This document shows positions 13,501-22,090 of a DNA stretch of 64,000 nt, piece after piece. Source of the stretch: Macrostomum hystrix (lineage: Eukaryota > Platyhelminthes > Macrostomidae); assembly GCA_950097015.1 (NCBI GenBank), contig CATNEN010000038.1:26697001-26761000 (forward strand), read 5' to 3'. The first letter of the stretch is position 1, and each line of letters begins with the position of its first letter. A program made the translations under genes and the position numbers. The notes beneath the pieces were generated by a model that did not search any database, was not told the DNA's origin, and was given only the letters and a program-made list of their open reading frames with translations.

Positions 13501-16500
13501 GGTTAATAAAAATCACAGAAAAGCCGAATAGAGGGACATAGAAGAGCAAACAAACTGAGATGGGGGCAGATGACGAGTGAGTTTAGTAGAGAGGCTCGCT
13601 GTGAGTTGATGAGAATCTGTGGGCACCAGTCTCCAGTTACCACCCCCCCAGTCCCCCACCCCCGAGAGTGAGCCGAAGAAGGCTCTCCGTCCCAGGCAAG
13701 AGGATGATTGAAGGCCAAAGCGCAATCGTGCTAAAACTCCGGCACTGTTTATCAACAGGAAAGGAAATCAACACAGGAGGCGGCAGTGCAATATTAAATG
13801 CGACTCACACCCCAGTCGATGGAGGAGTTCCATTCTTTGGCTGCCTCCGCCTGCTGCTGCTGCTGCTGGCCCAGGCCAACTCCTGTCGAGGCTATGTGAA
13901 GCAGCTTTCTGCAATATAGATTAGCGTTGCTCAAAAAACTACATAAGAAATACGCTTGCTAAGGAATAAACTGATCCAAATCTTAAAAAAATAACTATGA
14001 AAAAATTATACTGCGCTATCCGATTAACCAGATTCGCTTGACAGGCTGCTATTTACTTCTAGGCAGTCCTTTTCCCCGCCAACTATAATTCAAGCACGTG
14101 ACTTGAAGTTGCAGCTATTTTTAGAAAAGCTTCCGGGGAATCCCATTTTTTCGACTGACACGTGACTGACCACGAAAATGCTGCTATTTTTAGAAAAGGT
14201 TTAAGGGAAACCTGTTTTATCTACAAACAACTCAAGCACGTGACTGACCTTAAGGTTTTTACTCTTAGAAATAATTTTATGGGGAATTCCTGGTTTTAAT
14301 GCTTTGAAAGAAACCTTAATGAAAATAGACTGGAGAACATGGAGAATAGCTGACTCTGATGGACCGGTTCTGTTGCTATCTTATCAACTCAGCCAATCGA
14401 ATTTAAGTGGCAGTCTTGCGCTCCGATATTTTCGTCATCACGATTAACGAGCTGCACTGAACTCGCCTACCGTTAATTAGACCAAAGTTAAGCCCTGTCA
14501 AATCTTGACTGGACTGAATTAGGCCTACCTTAGCCGAATTATTTAGCAATTAGGAAATCATTAAAGTAAAGAAAATAAGTTCTTTGTTGTGGGAAAATTA
14601 GCAGCTCTTAATTCTGTCTTAGCTTGTCGGATTTTTCTAGAAACTCGATTTAAAAATTCAATGAAGATGGCCTTTGGCTGCATTTTCTAATGACATTGAC
14701 AATTCATGTTGTGATAACCTTGCTAGTTGATAAAAACAAAGGAAACTGTTGCTTTAATAAAACAATGCTGTTAATTTAGGATATTGTTTCTACTTTTCAT
14801 CGTCAATCCCTTACATACTTCTTCTGATTGTCCACTTCCTTAGACGAATTATTATTACAGCTGATAATACTCACTTCCTAACTCGCTCCCTTATCTACTC
14901 ACTTCCTAACTCGCTCCCTTATCTACTCACTTCCTAACTCACCCCCTTATCTACTATCTTGCTAACTCGCTCCCTTATCTACTCACTTCCTAACTCGCTC
15001 CCTTATCTACTCACTTCCTAACTCGCTCCCTTATCTACTCACTTCCTAACTCGCTCCCTTATCTACTCACTTCCTAACTCGCTCCCTTATCTACTCACTT
15101 CCTAACTCACCCCCTTATCTACTCACTTCCTAACTCGCTCCCTTATCTACTCACTTCCTAACTCGCTCCCTTATCTACTCACTTCCTAACTCGCTCCCTT
15201 ATCTACTCACTTCCTAACTCACCCCCTTATCTACTATCTTGCTAACTCGCTCCCTTATCTACTCACTTCCTAACTCACCCCCTTATCTACTCACTTCCTA
15301 ACTCGCTCCCTTATCTACTCACTTCCTAACTCGCTCCCTTATCTACTCACTTCCTAACTCACCCCCTTATCTACTATCTTGCTAACTCGCTCCCTTATCT
15401 ACTCACTTCCTAACTCGCTCCCTTATCTACTCACTTCCTAACTCGCTCCCTTATCTACTCACTTCCTAACTCGCTCCCTTATCTACTCACTTCCTAACTC
15501 GCTCCCTTATCTACTCACTTCCTAACTCGCTCCCTTATCTACTCACTTCCTAACTCGCTCCCTTATCTACTCACTTCCTAACTCACCCCCTTATCTACTA
15601 TCTTGCTAACTCGCTCCCTTATCTACTCACTTCCTAACTCGCTCCCTTATCTACTCACTTCCTAACTCACTCCCTTATCTACTCACTTCCTAACTCGCTC
15701 CCTTATCTACTCACTTCCTAACTCACCCCCTTATCTACTCACTTCCTAACTCGCTCCCTTATCTACTCACTTCCTAACTCGCTCCCTTATCTACTCACTT
15801 CCTAACTCACCCCCTTATCTACTATCTTGCTAACTCGCTCCCTTATCTACTCACTTCCTAACTCGCTCCCTTATCTACTCACTTCCTAACTCGCTCCCTT
15901 ATCTACTCACTTCCTAACTCGCTCCCTTATCTACTCACTTCCTAACTCGCTCCCTTATCTACTCAATTCCTAACTCGCTCCCTTATCTACTATCTTGCTA
16001 ACTCGCTCCCTTATCTACTATCTTGCTAACTCGCTCCCTTGTTTACTAACTATTTATTGCCTCGTCTACTTAAAATTATATTACTAAAGTTTTTCTAAAC
16101 ATATATGCTTAAATGTGAAAAACTTCCGTTTCATTTTTGCTAAAACACAAAAATCAAGATGCTTAAAAAGCCTTATACTCGTATTTACTTAAATTATTCA
16201 TCTCTTTAACTGTCCAGAGCGCAATAGAATATTATCGGAATATCCTAAATCTAGGACTACAGAATGACACCATTCACAGAGGTTTATTAATGCAAACCAC
16301 TAATGCACTTTACACCCGGCCTTGTCTGTCTGACAAAAATTTTAATTCAACTTTTTTTTCTTTTTTTTCTTTTCGCATATGCAGAAACACACCTCCAACA
16401 AACTCGTTAAATGATAATAAACAAAAGCACGAGTTAGAAAAGCTATTAATATACATTCTAAATTTTCAAACTGTAAACAAAATATGCTGACAGTAACACA

Positions 16501-19500
16501 ACCACATGTACAAGCTAATTGACTCGAAAGCTAAAAAATCTAAAACAAGAGAAAATTAGTTTAAAAACACAGAAAAAGCAAATGCCGAATTGCTTACAAA
16601 AAGTGGATCAACCTGAAAATTTGAGCACAGTGTTGGTATTTGATGATGCGGTGAAATAGTAATTAATTGTACAGAGGTAGGAAATAGAGGGCAAAACACT
16701 TGAGAGATTGTAATCAGCGTCAATTAAATAAAAATTGCCATTCCTAATATGGAGATTATAATTAAACAGCTTTGATTTCCAACGAGAAGCCTGGGCGGAT
16801 TGCTAAGGGGCGGATTGTTAAGGGGGCGGATTGCTAAGGTGACGGATTGCTAAGCGGTGGATTGCTAAGGGGCGGATTGTTAAGGGGGCGGATTGCTAAG
16901 GTGACGGATTACTAAGCGGTGGATTGCTAAGGGGGCGGATTGCTAAGGGGGGCGGATTGCTAAGGTGACGGATTGCTGAGCGGCGGATTGCTAAGGGGGC
17001 GGATTGCTAAGGGGCGGATTGCTAAGGGGCGGATTGCTAAGGGGGTGGATTGCTAAGGGGGCGGATTGCTAAGGGGCGGATTGCTAAGGGGCGGATTGCT
17101 AAGGGGGTGGATTGCAATGGGGGCGGATTACTAAGGGGGCGGATAGCTAAGGGGGCGGATTGCTAAGGGGGCGGATTGCTAAGGGGGCGGATTGCTAAGG
17201 GGCGGATTGTTAAGGGGGCGGATTGGTAAGGTGACGGATTGCTAAGCGGCAGACTGCTAAGGGGTCGGATTGCTAAGGGGCGAATTGTTAAGGGGGCGGA
17301 TTGCTAAGGGGCGGATTGCTAAGTTGACGGATTGCTAAGGGGCGGATTGTTAAGGGGGTGGATTGCTAAGGGGGCGGATTGCTAAGGGGCGGATTGCTAA
17401 GGGGCGGATTGCTAAGGGGGTGGATTGCAAAGGGGGTGGATTGCAATGGGGGCGGATTACTAAGGGGGCGGATAGCTAAGGGGGCGGATTGCTAAGGGGG
17501 CGGATTGCAAAGGGGGGCGGTTGCTAAGCGTGCGGATTGCTAAGCGGCAGACTGCTAAGGGGGCGGATTGCTAAGGGGCGGATTGTTAAGGGGGCGGATT
17601 GGTAAGGTGACGGATTGCTAAGCGGCAGGCTGCTAAGGGGTCGGATTGCTAAGGGGCGAATTGTTAAGGAAGCGGATTGCTAAGGGGCGGATTGCTAAGT
17701 TGACGGATTGCTAAGGGGCGGATTGCTAAGTTGACGGATTGCTAAGGGGCGGATTGCTAAGTTGACGGATTGCTAAGTGGCGGATTGTTAAGGGGGTGGA
17801 TTGCTAAGGGGGCGGATTGCAAACGGGGCGGATTGCTAAGGGGGCGGATTGCAAACGGGGCGGATTGCTAAGGGGGCGGATAGCTAAGGGGGCGGATTGC
17901 TAAGGGGGCGGATTGCAAAGGGGGGCGGTTGCTAAGCGTGCGGATTGCTAAGCGGCAGACTGCTAAGGGGGCGGATTGCTAAGGGGCGGATTGTTAAGGG
18001 GGCGGATTGGTAAGGTGACGGATTGCTAAGCGGCAGACTGCTAAGGGGTCGGATTGCTAAGGGGCGAATTGTTAAGGGGGCGGATTGCTAAGGGGCGGAT
18101 TGCTAAGTTGACGGATTGCTAAGGGGCGGATTGTTAAGGGGGCGGATTGTTAAGGGGCGGATTGCTAAGTTGACGGATTGCTAAGTGGCGGATTGTTAAG
18201 GGGGTGGATTGCTAAGGGGGCGGATTGCAAACGGGGCGGATTGCTAAGGGGGCGGATTGCAAACGGGGCGGATTGCTAAGGGGGCGGATTGCTCACTGTA
18301 AGTGGCGGACTGCTAAAGGGGTTAAAAGCACTTGGTGGAAATCAGAGGAGTAGGAAATTCAAGGGCCGGGTTGGTGAGACAGCTGGTTACTGATGACTGT
18401 AGAAATGTTTCAACGGGCTCAGTGAATCGCGAGTTCGTCAAAGCTTTGCTGAATTGCAATTTTTTCTAGGAAATGCTTGAATAGAGAAACACGCGAGCTA
18501 AGAGCTTCCTTATAGATGGATCCAGCATTTTTCAAATATTGTCACATTTTTCTCCCTCACAGTCTCGCATCCCTTCGGTCTAACTATAGCCAAGCCGCCA
18601 ACAATGCTCTAGCTTGTGCGGAAGCCAGCGCAAGGTATAAAAGTACACCCCGGGGGTAGTCTGCCAGCAGCATTTTGTTGTGTGTCTGGCAGAATGTTCG
18701 CCTGGAAATTCACCTGCTGGGGCGGCGAGGGATGCGACAAAAAATACCCAAAAACTGGAGGGTTTCACTGGGATTAGATGGCACTAGTGATAGTCTGAGT
18801 GTTGGGAAGAGGATGAGACTAAGACTGGTGAAATCAGTCCTACTGGGATATCAGAGAATTGGGAAGCTTAAGTGGGCCGGCGCATTTTCGGTTGAGAGCG
18901 CAGATCGAAAGACACCCAGTGGATGACAGGTACCTTGTCACCTGGCTTTGAGAGCGCATGTGAGTGGCAAATACAGCTGATAATATGAAGGCGAGGCCAT
19001 ACTGACTTATACTTGCAGGATCTAATGCCGTACATGGCTTGGTATATTCCAGCTGTGAAAGATTGACGGAGTGACGGAGAGACGGAGTGACGGAGTGACG
19101 GAGTGACGGAGTGACGGAGTGACGGAGTGACGGAGTGACGAAGTGACGGAGTGACGGAGTGACGGAGTGACGGAGTGACGGAGTGACGGAGTGACGGAGT
19201 GACGGAGTGACGGAGTGACGGAGTGACGGAGTGACGGAGTGACGGAGTGACGGAGTGACGGAGTTACGGAGTGACGGAGTGACGGAGTGACGGAGAGACG
19301 GAGTGACGGAGTGACGGAGTGACTGAGTGACGAAGTGACGGAGTGACGGAGTGACTGAGTGACGAAGTGACGGAGTGACGGAGTGACGGAGAGACGGAGT
19401 GACGGAGTGGCAGAGTGACAAAATGAGGGACTGATAGTGAGAGTGTGATGGAGTGACGGAGTGACAGATTTAGAGTGACCAGTAGAATTTCAGCATGCAC

Positions 19501-21110
19501 CAAGCAAGGCTGGCTCGTGAGATTGTGAGTTTATTCTCTAAAGGGGAAATTTCGTTGGGTGTGGCTCTAATCCCCCTGCGTGCTCCCAGTTTGAGTACAT
19601 TATAGGAAAGGTAGACAATCGCGGTAAGCCCACAACCTGCTAAATTTCTATGGAATTAATAAATCCTAAAACAATATGAAAGTGTTCTCTATAAGCTTCT
19701 GGACCTCCGATTTATTTTCAATTCAAAGGAAAACATTAGGGTTTAAAATGACACTGGATTTAATTTTTGTTCTTTAAGATTATTTTCCATTTTTTAATCC
19801 TCGCAGCTACTAGGGAAAATGTAATTATTTAAACTGCTCAAAAAGGAATTCTTAGAATACAAAGATGAGACACGGGAGAGATGAGAGACGGAAGAGATGA
19901 GACACGGGAGAGATGAGACACGGGAGAGATGAGACACGTGAGAGAGGAGACACGGGAGAGATGAGACACCAGAGAGATAAGACACCAGAGAGATGAGACA
20001 CGGGAGAGATGAGACACGAGTGAGATGAGACACGGGAGAGATGAGACATGGGAGAAATGAGACACGGGAAAGATGAGACACCAGAGAGATGAGACACCAG
20101 AGAGATAAGACACCAGAGAGATGAGACACGGGAGAGATGAGACACGGTAGAGATGAGACACGGGAGAGATGAAACACGGGAGAGATGAGACACTCAATGA
20201 TATTTTAAATCGTTGTCAAACAAAAAATCAAAGACTTGGCTACTCACGCTATCGAAGCTTTGCCTCCACCCTCTGCGCCGCCGCCGCTTCCCCTGGAGGC
20301 AGCGCGCGGAGAGTTGGAGCCGCTCGCTGATCCACCGGATTCTCCGCTGCGTCGGCGCGACATCGCCGCGGAGGCAGCGACATCAAAGGATTTGGCGCGC
20401 GGCTTGGCGACGGCGTCAGCGGCAGCGCCGGCTGCGTTGCTTGCTGAGCCGGCAGCGCCCGCCTCATCTCCGGAGGCAGCAGCTGTGGTTGCCGCGTTGC
20501 CAGTCGCAGTTTTGCCACCTTTGCCCCGGCGCAGCCAACAGGCGTCCAAGGAGCTGCTGCGCATTTTTCCTTGACCGATGACGCCACCGCCGCTGCTGCC
20601 ACCGCCACCCGTGTAGCTCGGCGCCGGGACCTGCAGCAGATTGGCCACAGCCCCGACTGCCGACTGCAGCCTCGGCTCCTCCTCGGTAGGCTCGGTCTCC
20701 GTCTCCTTGGCCTGGCGCTGCTGCATCAGCGCGCAGTGGACGCACATTCGAGGAATCTCCAGCGAACGGCCGCGCTTCCGCCCACCGCCGAGGCTTGGCA
20801 GGGCTAGCCAGCCGAAGATTCCCCGTACGCTGCCGCCGGGGACGCCGCCGCGAGCCGCGCTGGCGCCGATGGCTTCGTCTGGCGAGCTGCTGGCAGCTTG
20901 CGAATCCTCTTGACCGGCGCGACAGTCGGTCACGTCGTAGCTGTTCGATCTGGGCTTGTTAATCTGCAGGGTGGCAGTGTCAGACACGAGTTCCCTCACG
21001 GCCACAGCTGACAGACTGTCCTCTGCCTCGCTGTCAGCAGCCTCCAGCTCTTCGTCTGGAACCAGATGCTCAACTACAATGGGAATCGGTGACACAGCCC
21101 TTTCTGACAT
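644..21110 (-). CDS. Diacylglycerol kinase, zeta/iota (rdgA) class, 13 exons, C-terminus outside window
   Basis: The product phosphorylates diacylglycerol to phosphatidic acid, ending DAG signalling at membranes. I joined exons 21110-20248, 13908-13809, 11750-11667, 11370-11296, 9361-9290, 8332-8222, 4755-4100, 3862-3621, 3484-3429, 2935-2873, 2780-2595, 895-809 and 744-644. All introns are GT-AG and every junction keeps phase, giving 898 codons plus 2 nt. Order of parts: Ser/Gly/Ala-rich N-terminus; C1a (GEHVWF, EFCYVGE, CAACKIVLHSGC, FRCKPTFRE); C1b (HHWVHRRR, GKCKCCGK, FQQKL, CSWCKSAYHNK); catalytic domain (AKSGGN, CGGDGTAGW, PLGTGNDLAR); accessory domain (DVFNNYFSLGADA, NPERFNSRLRN, WGNPAGG, DGEPWRLQP). 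The order and motifs match human DGKZ/DGKI from family knowledge. The ankyrin repeats expected at the C-terminus are not in the window. Long introns hold minisatellites. The family assignment is very secure; zeta versus iota is not resolved. Confidence 0.95.
809..895 (-). CDS. DGK exon 12 (accessory domain)
   Basis: 87 nt, phase 0. Acceptor TTTTATCCACCAG, donor GTGATG. Encodes ATVQIGWHGHRLSQCRRARI and VTNRVIPIQ, equal to AALQVGGHGERLHQCREV...IPMQ of the family. Confidence 0.93.
896..1084. other. AT-rich unique DNA in DGK intron 11
   Basis: Non-coding sequence with loose TATCGAT words that grade into the adjoining array; it may be the diverged edge of that array. Confidence 0.5.
1085..2582. 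repeat. 34-bp minisatellite in DGK intron 11
   Basis: About 44 units of 34-36 bp. The constant core is CTATAGCTTATCGATCG followed by a TTATCAAT box; variants differ in a spacer (ATCTTATT, CTCTCTTGTT, CTCCATTATT). The array stops about 12 bp from the exon 11 donor at 2594. Confidence 0.97.
2595..2780 (-). CDS. DGK exon 11 (accessory domain)
   Basis: 186 nt, phase 0. Acceptor AAATCAACAG, donor GTATGT. Encodes CDGQDYTERVRELKL, TSILFLNINKYSAGTAPWGN, PAGGQGFEPQRWDDGLVEVI and GFCSSHL. It parallels FLNIPRYCAGTMPWGN, FEPQR.DDG.IEVIGF in DGKI. A GGTTCGAACCCC inside it looks like a tRNA B box but is coding. Confidence 0.95.
2873..2935 (-). CDS. DGK exon 10 (accessory domain)
   Basis: 63 nt, phase 0. 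Acceptor TTGTCTAG, donor GTAAAC. Encodes EGSRSVITRPWRELSQAIQL and E. The match to the family (R.RDLSKHVKVV) is weaker than for other exons, but position, phase and the following CDG make it fit. Confidence 0.82.
2936..3428. other. DGK intron 9, unique sequence
   Basis: 493 bp without an array. It contains a TCACGTGC E-box at 3146-3153 inside a 14-mer shared with DGK intron 1 (see 14080-14260) and a second CACGTG near 3319. Confidence 0.5.
3429..3484 (-). CDS. DGK exon 9 (accessory domain)
   Basis: 56 nt micro-exon. Acceptor AATGTTTCAG, donor GTAAGG. Encodes (E)ANPERFNSRLRNMMFYAG, equal in position to ANPEKFNSR..NKMFYAG of DGKZ/DGKI. Confidence 0.94.
3621..3862 (-). CDS. DGK exon 8: catalytic/accessory boundary
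   Basis: 242 nt. Acceptor TTATTTTGCAG, donor GTAAGG. It completes LDRW, then has a Gln-rich insert (QRQQNQQQQEQQQQ) where vertebrate proteins have an acidic linker, and ends with PDVFNNYFSLGADAAVALEF and HESR, the strongly conserved start of the accessory domain. Confidence 0.96.
3863..4099. repeat. Degenerate AGTACATAAA-type repeat in DGK intron 7
   Basis: This 237-bp intron carries loosely repeated words such as ATAAAGTAC and AAAAGTACATAAA between about 3930 and 4085. It reads open in one frame, which produces spurious ORFs extending exons 7 and 8. Confidence 0.6.
4100..4755 (-). CDS. DGK exon 7: C1b end and ATP-binding half of catalytic domain
   Basis: 656 nt, phase 0 in, phase 2 out. 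An ATG lies upstream at 4791, but it sits in the intron; the acceptor CCCCTGCCCAG puts the exon start at 4755. The exon completes C1b (SFQQKL, CSWCKSAYHNKLNCF, CSLG), then IILPPTW-type linker (LILPPTWLVRR), an 11-residue Gln run at about 4472-4511, and the kinase core: LVLTNAKSGGN, LNPRQVFDL, VLVCGGDGTAGW (nucleotide-binding loop), AVLPLGTGNDLAR, LNWGGGF, LTRLDR. Donor GTATTG. Confidence 0.97.
4818..7050. repeat. 14-bp minisatellite in DGK intron 6
   Basis: Around 158 copies of GGAGGGTAGCTAAT with common variants GGAAGCTAAT, GGAAGCCAAT and GGGGGGAAGCCAAT, arranged in recurring combinations that suggest block duplications. The right end changes to GGAGGGGAGAGG units. The G-rich strand is the DGK template strand. 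Confidence 0.98.
7051..7707. other. Unique DNA between two arrays in DGK intron 6
   Basis: No exon recognised on either strand. It holds a CTATTTTTAG word at 7483-7492. Confidence 0.5.
7708..8210. repeat. 22-bp minisatellite in DGK intron 6
   Basis: About 22 units beginning AGGTCATAGAAGCTAGCAC followed by CCC; a few units have TCC or AAACC. The array ends about 11 bp from the exon 6 donor at 8221. Confidence 0.97.
8222..8332 (-). CDS. DGK exon 6: start of C1b, with Gln/His run
   Basis: 111 nt, phase 0. An in-frame TAG at 8335-8333 is the acceptor itself (CAATCTAG). The exon starts EKQQHHHQH, a Gln run, then CITRHHWVHRRRINGKCKCC and GK, which matches the C1b entry of DGKZ/DGKI. Donor GTAAGC at 8221. 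The CAG/CAT run at the exon start is a lineage-specific low-complexity insert. Confidence 0.93.
8459..9275. repeat. 33-35 bp minisatellite with short variants in DGK intron 5
   Basis: Units combine CAGTCACTCTCACCTGTACT, CACACCTGCCA and TCAA, with a 33-bp form (CATCCTGCCACCAA) and a 23-bp form lacking the middle block. On the DGK sense strand each long unit contains CAG/GTGTGAG and CAG/GTGAGAG, which look like 5' splice sites. It starts about 15 bp past the exon 5 donor. The 319-aa open frame across it is not a gene. Confidence 0.96.
9290..9361 (-). CDS. DGK exon 5: end of C1a
   Basis: 72 nt, phase 0. Acceptor ACCTTCAAAG, donor GTAAGC at 9289. It encodes LAFRCKPTFREAAADQ then SGVESRAE. FRCKPTFRE is a signature of DGKZ/DGKI directly after C1a. 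A minisatellite begins about 15 bp after the donor. Confidence 0.93.
9386..9423. repeat. Short interstitial telomere-like repeat
   Basis: Four to five TTAGGG units (one as TTGGCG) in DGK intron 4. It is far too short and internal to be a chromosome end; TTAGGG is the common animal telomere repeat. Confidence 0.85.
9424..10880. other. Unique AT-rich part of DGK intron 4
   Basis: No exon found. A palindromic run of TTTAAAG/CTTTAAA words lies at 10345-10385. A fragment at about 10460-10495 (GTACAGC..CAGTCCATGGAC) resembles the 3' part of the SINE described at 30007. Confidence 0.5.
10884..11012. repeat. 20-bp CT-rich minisatellite in DGK intron 4
   Basis: About 6 units of CTCTTCCCTCTCATCTGTCT. 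A second CT-rich cluster at 11113-11228 has related CTCTCATC words and ends about 70 bp from the exon 4 donor. Confidence 0.9.
11296..11370 (-). CDS. DGK exon 4: middle of C1a
   Basis: 75 nt, phase 0. Acceptor CTTTCATCGCAG, donor GTGAGG. It encodes KSGIKKKCAACKIVLHSGC followed by AEAFHR. CAACK and HSGC supply zinc ligands of C1a. The exon is wedged between two pyrimidine/purine arrays. Confidence 0.94.
11400..11656. repeat. G-rich minisatellite filling DGK intron 3
   Basis: Irregular 16-17 bp units such as GGAGCGGAGGGTCAG and GGTGGGAGGGTCAGG. Intron 3 is only 296 bp and is almost wholly this array; it ends about 10 bp from the exon 3 donor at 11666. On the sense strand it is C/T-rich and supplies pyrimidine sequence ahead of exon 4. 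Confidence 0.93.
11667..11750 (-). CDS. DGK exon 3: start of C1a
   Basis: 84 nt, phase 0 on both sides. Acceptor follows a T-rich tract ending TTTTTTTCAG; donor GTTAGC. It encodes SDAVNGEHVWFDSA and SSEFCYVGESEC, holding the first His and first Cys ligands of the C1a zinc site as placed in the DGK family. Confidence 0.93.
11983..13478. repeat. 17-18 bp purine minisatellite in DGK intron 2
   Basis: About 85 units of GATGAGAGGGGAGAGAGT or the 17-bp form GATGAGAAGGAGAGAGT. Blocks of the two forms recur in the same order (compare 12490-12900 with 13085-13370), showing duplication of larger segments. The DGK transcript would carry the pyrimidine complement. Confidence 0.97.
13809..13908 (-). CDS. 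DGK exon 2
   Basis: This is 100 nt with one leading base completing the exon 1 codon. Acceptor TATATTGCAG, donor GTGAGT at 13808. It encodes KLLHIASTGVGLG, a short Gln run, then AAKEWNSSIDWG. The SIDWG end corresponds to the STVDW/TLDW segment just before C1a in DGKZ/DGKI. The other frames stop early or do not match the family. Confidence 0.9.
13910..14869. other. Unique 5'-distal part of DGK intron 1 with clustered motif pairs
   Basis: No coding exon. Between 14080 and 14290 there are three diverged repeats carrying E-boxes and MEF2-like words (separate entry). The rest is AT-rich and featureless to me. Confidence 0.5.
14088..14260. promoter_or_regulatory. Candidate regulatory cluster: three CACGTG E-boxes, two CTATTTTTAG sites
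   Basis: CACGTGAC occurs at 14095, 14159 and 14237, and CTATTTTTAG at 14115 and 14184, 20-25 bp after the first two E-boxes; the third unit has a decayed copy. CACGTG is the bHLH-ZIP (USF/TFE/MITF-type) core and CTA(A/T)4TAG is the MEF2 consensus. Function is inference; a decayed 64-78 bp tandem repeat is the plain alternative. Confidence 0.4.
14870..16035. repeat. 28-bp minisatellite in DGK intron 1
   Basis: About 42 units: CTCACTTCCTAACTCGCTCC then CTTATCTA; variants have ACCCCC or TATCTTGC. On the DGK sense strand every standard unit holds GTGAGTAG, like a 5' splice site. Confidence 0.97.
16036..16785. other. Unique AT-rich DNA in DGK intron 1
   Basis: No gene, RNA or repeat recognised. 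Confidence 0.5.
16790..18298. repeat. 16-18 bp G-rich minisatellite in DGK intron 1
   Basis: About 90 units of GGCGGATTGCTAAGGGG with G-runs of 2-6 and variants TGTTAAG, GTGACGG and AGCGGCAGACT. A block of about 420 bp (near 17515-17935 and onward) recurs with small changes. Runs of four or more G every 17 bp could form G-quadruplexes on the plus strand. Confidence 0.97.
18299..19065. other. Unique DNA in DGK intron 1 with a TATA-like box
   Basis: GGTATAAAAG lies at 18634-18643 on the plus strand, opposite to DGK. No convincing ORF follows, so a promoter here is only a possibility. Confidence 0.35.
19066..19472. repeat. 8-bp minisatellite in DGK intron 1
   Basis: About 48 copies of GTGACGGA with AGAGACGG and GTGACGAA variants, decaying at the right end. 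Confidence 0.97.
19863..20193. repeat. 16-bp minisatellite near the DGK exon 1 donor
   Basis: About 21 copies of AGATGAGACACGGGAG, some AGATGAGACACCAGAG. It starts 55 bp from the exon 1 donor. The same family lies inside two MITEs (29076, 61276) and at the left edge; no terminal inverted repeats are visible here. Confidence 0.97.
20248..21110 (-). CDS. DGK exon 1: start codon and N-terminal region
   Basis: The frame begins MSERAVSPIP at 21110 and runs 287 codons plus 2 nt to a donor GTGAGT at 20247. The protein is low in structure: acidic at the start, then rich in Ser, Gly, Ala and Arg, with several RxxS-type sites (RSNSYD, RAKSFD, RRRSGES) that could be kinase targets by inference. Its last residues (GKASIA) join exon 2 (KLLHIAS) to give a stretch like the RKAIS..GLQHLA segment before C1a in vertebrate DGKI/DGKZ. 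That match, together with phase 2 on both sides, is why I place this exon in the gene. Any upstream 5'UTR exon is not seen. Confidence 0.88.
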
Positions 21111-21734
21111 TTCTTTGTTGTCTGTTTTGAAAACTCTTCTTCAACGCTTGTCGTTGGATGAGTCCCGGATCTCCCGGATGGTTGTTAGCAGGTTCCTTTA
21201 AGCTGTGCAAATTCTGCAGTAGAAGCCCAGCTGGATTGTGATTGGCTGGCCCAGTGTGAGCCAATTGCTTTAGAGACAACTGCAAAACGACTGATTTGCG
21301 GGGGTGGGTGAAGGCTTTTTGTCAAATAGCGAGTTCATTATCGATCGCGTTTGACGCTATACCTTGTCTCTCACTCTCTTATCTCTATGTGAGTGTGTGT
21401 GTTTCACTTGAAACAAAATACAAGCCCATATTGTTGATTGCCCGAGTACTGTAAGCAAATCCTGAAGTAGGGTAGTAGAGGATTTTAGTGCATTCCCATC
21501 TGCCCGCCCTGGCTGTACTGAGCTCAGTGCCGACTGAAGAGCCAAGAGGCATTTCAACAATAAGCAGCAAAACCATTTCAAAATTCGCTTGGCTTTGTGG
21601 CTATTTTTAGCTCAGGAAATTACTAAACTGCACCAGCAACTAGCTACTGGCCCCAGAAAAACATCACGTGATTGAGAAATATCGGAAACAGCAAAATATC
21701 GAGGCAATAGTCGCTGAAAACCGTTTTGGCTTGC
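21111..21734. other. DNA upstream of the DGK start codon
   Basis: This should hold the 5'UTR and possibly the promoter of DGK (minus strand). A CTATTTTTAG word is at 21601-21610 and a TCACGTGA E-box at 21664-21671. No TATA box is obvious at a useful distance, and the transcription start cannot be placed. Confidence 0.4.
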
Positions 21735-22090
21735 CCACCAGTTTTAACAAAGTCATTAGACACCCTCGTTTTAACAAAAAAACGATAAGCTCACCAGTTT
21801 TAAAAAAACCGTCAGACACCCTCGTTTTAACAAAAAAACAATGAGCTCACCAGTTTTAACAAAGTCATTAGACACCCTCGTTTTAACAAAAAAACAATGA
21901 GCTCACCAGTTTTAACAAAATCATTAGACACCCTCGTTTTAATAAAAAAACAATTAGCCCACCAGTTTTAACAAAATCATTAGACACCCTCGTTTTAACA
22001 AAAACAATAAGCCAACAAGTTTTAACTAAATTATCAGACAACCTCGTTTTAACAAAAAAACAATTAGCCGACCAGTTTTAACAAAAAGCA
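21735..22090. repeat. 56-57 bp degenerate repeat
   Basis: About six units built from ACCCTCGTTTTAACAAAAAA, CAATGAGC and CACCAGTTTTAACAAA, less homogeneous than other arrays, so probably older. Confidence 0.88.
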
